From NCBI RefSeq assembly GCF_031127815.1, contig NZ_JARXHY010000011.1, positions 62,001-126,000 on the forward strand: DNA of 64,000 bases, given 5' to 3'. The stretch comes from Pelagicoccus sp. SDUM812003. GTDB lineage: Bacteria; Verrucomicrobiota; Verrucomicrobiia; Opitutales; Opitutaceae. Shown here piece after piece: positions 59,111 to 64,000 of the stretch. Both the position numbers and the translations under genes were made by a program. Each line of letters opens with the position of its first letter. Positions within the stretch are counted from its first letter, which is position 1. The notes below the pieces were generated by a model. The model was not told the origin of the DNA, made no database searches, and saw only the letters and a list, made by a program, of their open reading frames with translations.

Positions 59111-60204
59111 GCTACCTGGCTCAGTACGAGGAGATCTTCGGCCCGTTCCGGCTTCTGCGTTTCATAACGCTTCGCACCTTGCTGGCGTCCGGGACGTCGT
59201 TGCTTATCGGATACATGCTTGGCCCTTGGGTGATCGCCAAGCTGCGCCAGTTCAGCTTTCAGCAGAGTTTCCGCGACAGGAAGGAGGTCGGAAAGCTGGC
59301 CGACCTGCACGAGGGCAAGAAGAACACGCCCACCATGGGCGGATTGCTGATCTGCTTGAGCGTCACGCTTAGCAGTTTGCTCTGGGCCCAATGGAACGTA
59401 TGGGTGCTGACCGCTCTGCTGGTTTACGTGAGCCTGACCGGGTTGGGCTTTATGGACGACTTTCTTAAGGTCTCCAAGCGAAACAGCAAGGGCGTGAGCT
59501 CGCGCTTCAAGCTGCTGTGGCAAAGCGTCACCACGGCGGTCGCCATGGCCATCCTGCTCACCCATCCGGAGAGCTCCCAGATCTGTCGCCAGCTTTGGCT
59601 GCCCTTTTTCAAGGAGGCGGTGCTGAGCGAGATGCCGATCTGGTTCATGTTCGTCTTTCTCTTCTTCGTTTTGGTGGGCTCCAGCAACGCCATCAATCTG
59701 ACCGACGGCGTGGATGGGCTGGCCATCGGCTGCACCATCTCGGCAGCCCTCGTTTACGCCATCATGGCCTACGCGGCGGGCAATGCCATCATCGCGGAGT
59801 ACTTGCTGATCTCCAACGTGCCCGGATCTGGCGAGCTGACCATCATCTGTGGCTGCCTGGTGGGAGCGGGGCTGGCGTTTCTCTGGTTCAACGCTCATCC
59901 TGCCGACGTCTTCATGGGGGATACGGGATCGCTTGCCTTGGGCGGCTTGATCGGTATCGTAGCGTTCATGGTCCATCAGCCAGTGACGCTGGTCATCGTC
60001 GGCGGCATCTTCGTCATGGAGGCGGTTTCGGTGATCCTTCAGGTGGCTTCCTTCAAGATGACTGGAAAACGGATTTTTCGCATGGCGCCCATCCATCACC
60101 ACTTCGAGCTGAAGGGCTGGGCGGAGTCTAGGGTGGTGGTGCGCTTCTGGATCCTCTCGCTCATCTTCGCTATCGCCGGACTCGGCACCTTGAAACTGAG
60201 ATGA
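59104..60204 (+). CDS. mraY: Phospho-N-acetylmuramoyl-pentapeptide transferase
   Basis: Integral membrane enzyme making lipid I from UDP-MurNAc-pentapeptide and undecaprenyl phosphate. It has about ten transmembrane helices over 366 residues. Conserved cytosolic loops are HEGKKNTPTMGG, GFMDDFLKVSKRN (the DD motif), NLTDGVDGLAIGC, FMGDTGSLALGG and APIHHHFELKGWAE (histidine motif). The GTG start at 59104 overlaps the murF stop region, and its own stop overlaps the murD start (ATGA). All catalytic Asp residues are seen. Confidence 0.97.
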   Translation: MLSYLAQYEEIFGPFRLLRFITLRTLLASGTSLLIGYMLGPWVIAKLRQFSFQQSFRDRKEVGKLADLHEGKKNTPTMGGLLICLSVTLSSLLWAQWNVWVLTALLVYVSLTGLGFMDDFLKVSKRNSKGVSSRFKLLWQSVTTAVAMAILLTHPESSQICRQLWLPFFKEAVLSEMPIWFMFVFLFFVLVGSSNAINLTDGVDGLAIGCTISAALVYAIMAYAAGNAIIAEYLLISNVPGSGELTIICGCLVGAGLAFLWFNAHPADVFMGDTGSLALGGLIGIVAFMVHQPVTLVIVGGIFVMEAVSVILQVASFKMTGKRIFRMAPIHHHFELKGWAESRVVVRFWILSLIFAIAGLGTLKLR

Positions 60205-61490
60205 TCGCTGAACAGCAGGAACGTCCCACATGGCTCGAGCGAGCTCTCGAGCGTCCGATCGCCATTTTCGGCCAAGGCCAAAGCGGACAAGCCGCCGCGG
60301 CCCTGCTGCATGGTTTCGGAGCGACCTTCGAAGTCTTCGACCAGAAGCACGAGGACCCGGAGCGGCGTCAGTTCGATCTGGATACCGCGGAACGGTTCGG
60401 GCTGGCGATTTGCAGCCCCGGATTTCCGAAGGAGCATGCCTGGTGCGCGGTTTGCCGGCAGGCCGAGGTGGAGATCGTGCCCGAGTCCGATCTCGGAGCC
60501 TCGCTTTGGAAAGGGCCGATCGTGGTGGTCACGGGAACCAATGGGAAGACGACCTTGACGGAGTTTCTGACCGACGCCTTCAACAGCGCCGGCATGGAGG
60601 CCTACGCCTGCGGCAACATCGGCGTTCCCATGTCTCGCTTGCTGGCTCAGGACTGCAATCGGGAAGCGATCGCGGTGTGCGAAGTCAGCTCGTTTCAGGC
60701 GGAGATTTCCCGGCGCTTGCAAGGCGACTACGTGCTCTGGACCAATTTCGACGAGGATCACCTCGATCGCCATGGCACCCTGCGCCGGTATTTCGAGTGC
60801 AAGTATCGCATGGTGGAGAGCCTGCGCGGCGAAGGCGTCTTCTACGACGCCAGCGTCGAGGAGGCGGCCCGCGAATTCGGTTTTTCCTTGCCGTCGGAAG
60901 GCCTGGTTTCGATGGAACAGGACCCGGTGGAGCTCGGGGTTTCGGGCACCATTTTCGAATCGCCGCCCGAGCTGAACACCTACCTGATCGCCCGCGCCTT
61001 GTGGCTGCGCATGGGCCTGAGCGAAGACGAGCTGGTGGAGGCGGCCAACAACTTCAAGAAAAGCCCGCACCGCATGGAGCTGGTCTGCGTGCGCGATGGC
61101 GTTTCCTACTGGGACGATTCCAAGGCTACGAATTTCCACGCAGTTTATGCCGCCCTGAAGCGTTTCACCCTTCCTGTCGTCTGGATTGGGGGTGGAAAGG
61201 ATAAAGGCGGCAATATCAAGCGCTTCGCCCAAAGGCTCGCTCCGCAGATCGCCTCCGCCCACCTGATCGGCGAAACCGCGGAAGCGCTGGCGATGGCTTT
61301 CTCGGAGCATGGCGTGAAAGCTCGTGTCTACGGGAACTTGGAAGACGCGACCGCAGGCGCCCGAGAGGCCGCCGGATCGGGTGTAAACATTTTATTGAGC
61401 CCAGGCTTTGCCAGTCTCGACATGTTCGAGGGCTATTCGCAGCGTGGGGAAGCATTCAAAAAAGCGATAAACAGTTTGGAAGAGCTATGA
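60201..61490 (+). CDS. murD: UDP-N-acetylmuramoylalanine--D-glutamate ligase
   Basis: Cytosolic Mur ligase adding D-Glu to UDP-MurNAc-L-Ala. A Rossmann-type N-terminus (RPIAIFGQGQSGQAAAALL) binds the UDP. The ATP loop is VTGTNGKTTLTEFLTD; VCEVSSFQAE and FDEDHLDRHGTLRRYFECKY lie in the central domain; the C-terminal domain has YWDDSKATNFHAVYAAL and WIGGGKDKGGN. Length 429 residues. It overlaps mraY by four bases and the LysM gene by four bases, tying expression together. Confidence 0.96.
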   Translation: MIAEQQERPTWLERALERPIAIFGQGQSGQAAAALLHGFGATFEVFDQKHEDPERRQFDLDTAERFGLAICSPGFPKEHAWCAVCRQAEVEIVPESDLGASLWKGPIVVVTGTNGKTTLTEFLTDAFNSAGMEAYACGNIGVPMSRLLAQDCNREAIAVCEVSSFQAEISRRLQGDYVLWTNFDEDHLDRHGTLRRYFECKYRMVESLRGEGVFYDASVEEAAREFGFSLPSEGLVSMEQDPVELGVSGTIFESPPELNTYLIARALWLRMGLSEDELVEAANNFKKSPHRMELVCVRDGVSYWDDSKATNFHAVYAALKRFTLPVVWIGGGKDKGGNIKRFAQRLAPQIASAHLIGETAEALAMAFSEHGVKARVYGNLEDATAGAREAAGSGVNILLSPGFASLDMFEGYSQRGEAFKKAINSLEEL

Positions 61491-62746
61491 AACTATCAGT
61501 CTACGACGGTCTCGAAACCAACAAACGCTCGATGACCCTGTGGCGCATCGCCATCATCGGAGGAGCGCACGTGCTGATCATCGGCGGCATCTACTTGGTG
61601 ACTCAATTCGGCAGCGATGGGGACGGTGGCAATACCGCCATGGCAGGCGCCGTCACTTGGTCCAGTCAAAGCGCGGACGCCCAGAAGCCATCGGTCGACG
61701 CGGCGTCGAACAGCGTTTTCGACCAAAGAGCGGGCAACCTGGCTGGCTACAACGATGGGGACGCATCGCCTACCTTGCTCGCCAGCGCCAGTCAGACGGA
61801 TCCCTCCAAGGGCCGCTACGCTCCGCGTCGCCCCAGCGGAAGCGGATCCAATGCCACGCCTTCGACAGGCTCATCCGCGCCCAGTCGAGCGAACGACTCC
61901 GTCTTGAAGCCGATCAATAACAACTCCGACAGCGTCTTGTATCCCGCACGCACGCCATCGCGTCCGGATGAAGGCCTGTCGCAGACGATTGAATACAAGG
62001 TTCAAAATGGCGATAGCCTCTGGGGCATTTCCAAGCGTTTCAGCGTGACGGTCCCTGAGATCACGGCGGCCAATCCGGGCATCAAGGCCAACGCGATCCG
62101 CGTCGGACAGACCATCCAGATCCCGCGGACTAGCTCCAGCTCTTCGTTCGCTTCCACTCCGTCCAGCCCATCGCCGACGCCCTCCAAGCCGGTATCGGGA
62201 CAGGTCTATACCGTGAAGAGTGGCGACGTCCTGTCGCGAATCGCCTCGCGACAGGGAGTGACCGTTTCCGAGCTCAAGGCGGCCAACGGCTTGTCGAGCG
62301 ATATGATTCGAGTCGGACAGGAACTGATCATCCCTACGCGCCGCGACAGCAGCAAACTCGTTTCGCAGCAGCATCGAGGACCAAAGGTCACGGTCGAAGC
62401 CGGTGATACGCTGGATAAGATCGCCGCGGTGCATGGCGTTTCGGTCACGGAACTGATGAAGCTCAACGATATCGAGAATCCGAGACTGATCCGCATCGGC
62501 CAGGTTATCCTCATCCCTGAAAGCAGCGGAGCAGCCGCCCCGGCCCCGCGTCGTCAAACCGTGAATACGCCGCCGCAGCGCCAGCCAGCCCAGCAGACGC
62601 CTCCCCAGCGGCAGCCGACGCGCAGCCTCGATAGTCTGGAAGTCGAGGAGCCAGCGGGGCAGGATCTGCCGAGTCTGGACTCGTTTGGCGATAGTTTCTC
62701 GGAAGAAGATTTGGAAGAGCAACCTCTCATCCCCATTCAGGAATAA
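61487..62746 (+). CDS. LysM peptidoglycan-binding protein within the dcw cluster
   Basis: A 419-residue envelope protein. An N-terminal transmembrane helix (about residues 19-40, LWRIAIIGGAHVLIIGGIYL) is followed by a Ser/Ala/Pro/Asp-rich spacer. Then come three LysM domains: YKVQNGDSLWGISKRFSVTV, YTVKSGDVLSRIASRQGVTV and VTVEAGDTLDKIAAVHGVSV, each ending in an I(Q/L)IP strand. A C-terminal Gln/Pro/Glu tail follows. It probably binds septal glycan. The start overlaps the murD stop (ATGA). No hydrolase domain is present, so it may recruit or mark a site. This position between murD and ftsW is not standard. Confidence 0.85.
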   Translation: MKLSVYDGLETNKRSMTLWRIAIIGGAHVLIIGGIYLVTQFGSDGDGGNTAMAGAVTWSSQSADAQKPSVDAASNSVFDQRAGNLAGYNDGDASPTLLASASQTDPSKGRYAPRRPSGSGSNATPSTGSSAPSRANDSVLKPINNNSDSVLYPARTPSRPDEGLSQTIEYKVQNGDSLWGISKRFSVTVPEITAANPGIKANAIRVGQTIQIPRTSSSSSFASTPSSPSPTPSKPVSGQVYTVKSGDVLSRIASRQGVTVSELKAANGLSSDMIRVGQELIIPTRRDSSKLVSQQHRGPKVTVEAGDTLDKIAAVHGVSVTELMKLNDIENPRLIRIGQVILIPESSGAAAPAPRRQTVNTPPQRQPAQQTPPQRQPTRSLDSLEVEEPAGQDLPSLDSFGDSFSEEDLEEQPLIPIQE

Positions 62747-62785
62747 GCGCCTGGCAACCTCCTCAGTTTCCCTCAATCCCGCTAA

Positions 62786-63943
62786 ATGCCAAAATCGAGC
62801 AAAGGACATGTAGGCTATTCTGGTGTACTCAATCCCGCGACTGTCGTCTTCATCTGCGCCGTCGCGCTTTCGATTCTGGGGATCACGGTGCTCTTCAGCG
62901 CCAGCCTTCCCTTGGACAAGAGCCAGCCCTACCGTTTCATCGAAAAGCAGGCCCTGTGGATGGGGCTCACATCCATCGTGGGGCTATGCCTGCTGAAGCT
63001 GAACCTGGAGTGGATGCGTCGCTTCATCTGGGTCGGCTACGTCCTTCTCGCGTTCGGCCTGGTGGCGGTGCTCGTCCCGGGCGTCGGTCATTGGGTGAAT
63101 GGCAGTAGAAGCTGGATACGCTTCGGCCCCTTCGGCATTCAGGTCGCGGAGTTCGCCAAGATCGGTCTGATCTTCTTCGTAGCCCATTATTTCAGCTGCA
63201 TCCGAAAGGAGAACGGGACCTTTCTGCGCGGCTTCATCTATCCGTGCTTGGGTATCGGGCTCTACGTGGGCTTGGTCATCCTGCAACCTGATTTGGGCAC
63301 CGCTCTGGTCATGTCGATGGTGGCGATCTGCCTGCTCTATTTAGCCGGAGTGAAGCTCTATTATTTGATTCCATCGGTGACCGCTGGCTTCGCAGGCGTG
63401 GTGGCGCTCATCTACAACGATGCCGAGCGTTGGAGCCGCCTGACCGCATTCTGGAATATGGAAGCGGAAAAGGCGGGCGACGCCTATCAAGGGTGGCAGG
63501 CCCTGCTAGCCTTTGGGGCAGGGGGCATCGATGGGGTGGGCCTAGGAAATGGGCGCCAACAGCTGAGCTTTCTGCCGGAGGCCCACAACGACTTCATTTT
63601 CGCTATCGTGGGCGAGGAGCTGGGCTTGATCGCCACTTTGGCGGTCGTCACCATCTACGCGGTCATGTTCTTCGCTGGAGTGCTGCACATCCGGCGGGCG
63701 CCGAATACCTACCACTTTCTCCTCTCCTCTGGTTGCGTATTGGTTATTTCGGTACAGGCCTTGCTGAACCTAGGCGTGGTGACGGGAGTGCTGCCCACTA
63801 CCGGACTGCCGCTGCCCTTCATCAGCTATGGAGGATCGAACTTTTTGACGATGGGCATCTGCGTGGCGATCCTGCTCAATACAAGCATCGCCTGGCGAAA
63901 CCCGGCTTTGGAGGATTCGAAGCGTAAGCTAAAGGATATCTAG
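62786..63943 (+). CDS. ftsW: Septal peptidoglycan glycosyltransferase FtsW
   Basis: SEDS-family polymerase partnering FtsI at the septum. Ten hydrophobic segments cover the 385 residues. The family patterns RSWIRFGPFGIQVAEFAKIG, ILQPDLGTALVMS and the extended PTTGLPLPFISYGGSNFL are clear. The acidic residue needed for catalysis is in the extracellular loop after the seventh helix; I cannot place it exactly. It begins 40 bases after the LysM gene and is followed by murG after two bases. RodA is possible from sequence, but position in the dcw cluster supports FtsW. Confidence 0.94.
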   Translation: MPKSSKGHVGYSGVLNPATVVFICAVALSILGITVLFSASLPLDKSQPYRFIEKQALWMGLTSIVGLCLLKLNLEWMRRFIWVGYVLLAFGLVAVLVPGVGHWVNGSRSWIRFGPFGIQVAEFAKIGLIFFVAHYFSCIRKENGTFLRGFIYPCLGIGLYVGLVILQPDLGTALVMSMVAICLLYLAGVKLYYLIPSVTAGFAGVVALIYNDAERWSRLTAFWNMEAEKAGDAYQGWQALLAFGAGGIDGVGLGNGRQQLSFLPEAHNDFIFAIVGEELGLIATLAVVTIYAVMFFAGVLHIRRAPNTYHFLLSSGCVLVISVQALLNLGVVTGVLPTTGLPLPFISYGGSNFLTMGICVAILLNTSIAWRNPALEDSKRKLKDI

Positions 63944-63945
63944 AG

Positions 63946-64000
63946 ATGAAGAAGGTGTTCATCGCATGCGGAGGCACCGGCGGCCATCTTTCTCCTGGGA
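63946..64000 (+). CDS. murG: UDP-N-acetylglucosamine--N-acetylmuramyl-(pentapeptide) transferase, 5' fragment
   Basis: Only the first 18 codons are inside the window. They read MKKVFIACGGTGGHLSPG, the N-terminal glycine-rich signature of MurG, which makes lipid II. The start lies two bases after ftsW. The rest of the gene, and probably murC and ftsQAZ, should be to the right. Confidence 0.9.
   Translation, partial: MKKVFIACGGTGGHLSPG

Noticed and set aside
1-64000. CRISPR arrays, tRNA/rRNA genes, insertion sequences, prophage or integrase genes
   Set aside because: Looked for direct repeats with unique spacers, tRNA-like cloverleaf sequences and transposase or integrase motifs; none was found.

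Overview
This 64 kb window is GC-rich bacterial chromosome with dense, short-spaced genes and no tRNA, rRNA, CRISPR array, insertion sequence or prophage that I can support. The gene content points to a Gram-negative bacterium with LPS (lpxC-fabZ fusion, lpxA) and meso-diaminopimelate peptidoglycan (the MurE DNPR motif). A stand-alone SWIB protein, an animal-like transketolase, a GYF_2 membrane protein, a PL11 pectin lyase and several ExbB/TonB-type proteins fit best with Verrucomicrobiota, probably class Opitutia. That placement is inference from gene content, not a search result.

Layout. 1-9.9 kb: hybrid histidine kinase (cut at the left edge), GH15 glucoamylase-like enzyme, transketolase, two putative lipoproteins (one a Cu/Zn superoxide dismutase) and a protein resembling bacterial homologues of archaeo-eukaryotic release factors. 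9.9-12.8 kb: a compact methyltransferase / FAD oxidoreductase / type III polyketide synthase operon, the only clear secondary-metabolite locus. 12.9-18.7 kb: small accessory genes (DUF302, CHAD, ankyrin, TetR with a palindromic operator, zinc ribbon, transglutaminase) and a stretch whose protein-like reading frame switches several times. 18.8-26 kb: PL11 rhamnogalacturonan lyase, a molybdopterin-dependent IorB/IorA pair, and an exbB-tonB operon plus a second tonB. The last two transcription units each carry a TACA-N2-TGTA palindrome in a predicted promoter. 26-33.4 kb: SYLF protein, two atypical response regulators, SWIB protein, an EEP-family hydrolase and a Ski2-like helicase with a four-cysteine cluster. 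33.4-41.2 kb: a minus-strand run of envelope and quality-control genes ending with argS. 41.5-51.7 kb: pyrimidine phosphorylase, esterase, lpxC-fabZ, lpxA, hisI, a chemoreceptor, a HAD hydrolase and a DUF971 gene.

51.7-64 kb is the division/cell-wall (dcw) cluster in the order mraZ - small ORF - rsmH - small ORF - ftsL - ftsI - murE - murF - mraY - murD - LysM protein - ftsW - murG (cut by the right edge). Many junctions overlap by 4-7 bases, indicating translational coupling. Upstream of mraZ are three groups of TGGG repeats at about 10-bp period, the arrangement bound by MraZ, together with DnaA-box-like sequences. The two tiny ORFs and the LysM gene embedded in the cluster are not part of the standard dcw set.

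The points most worth following are the TACA-N2-TGTA control of TonB/ExbB genes, the multi-array MraZ operator region, the small dcw ORFs, the response regulator with Glu in place of the phospho-accepting Asp, and the type III PKS operon.
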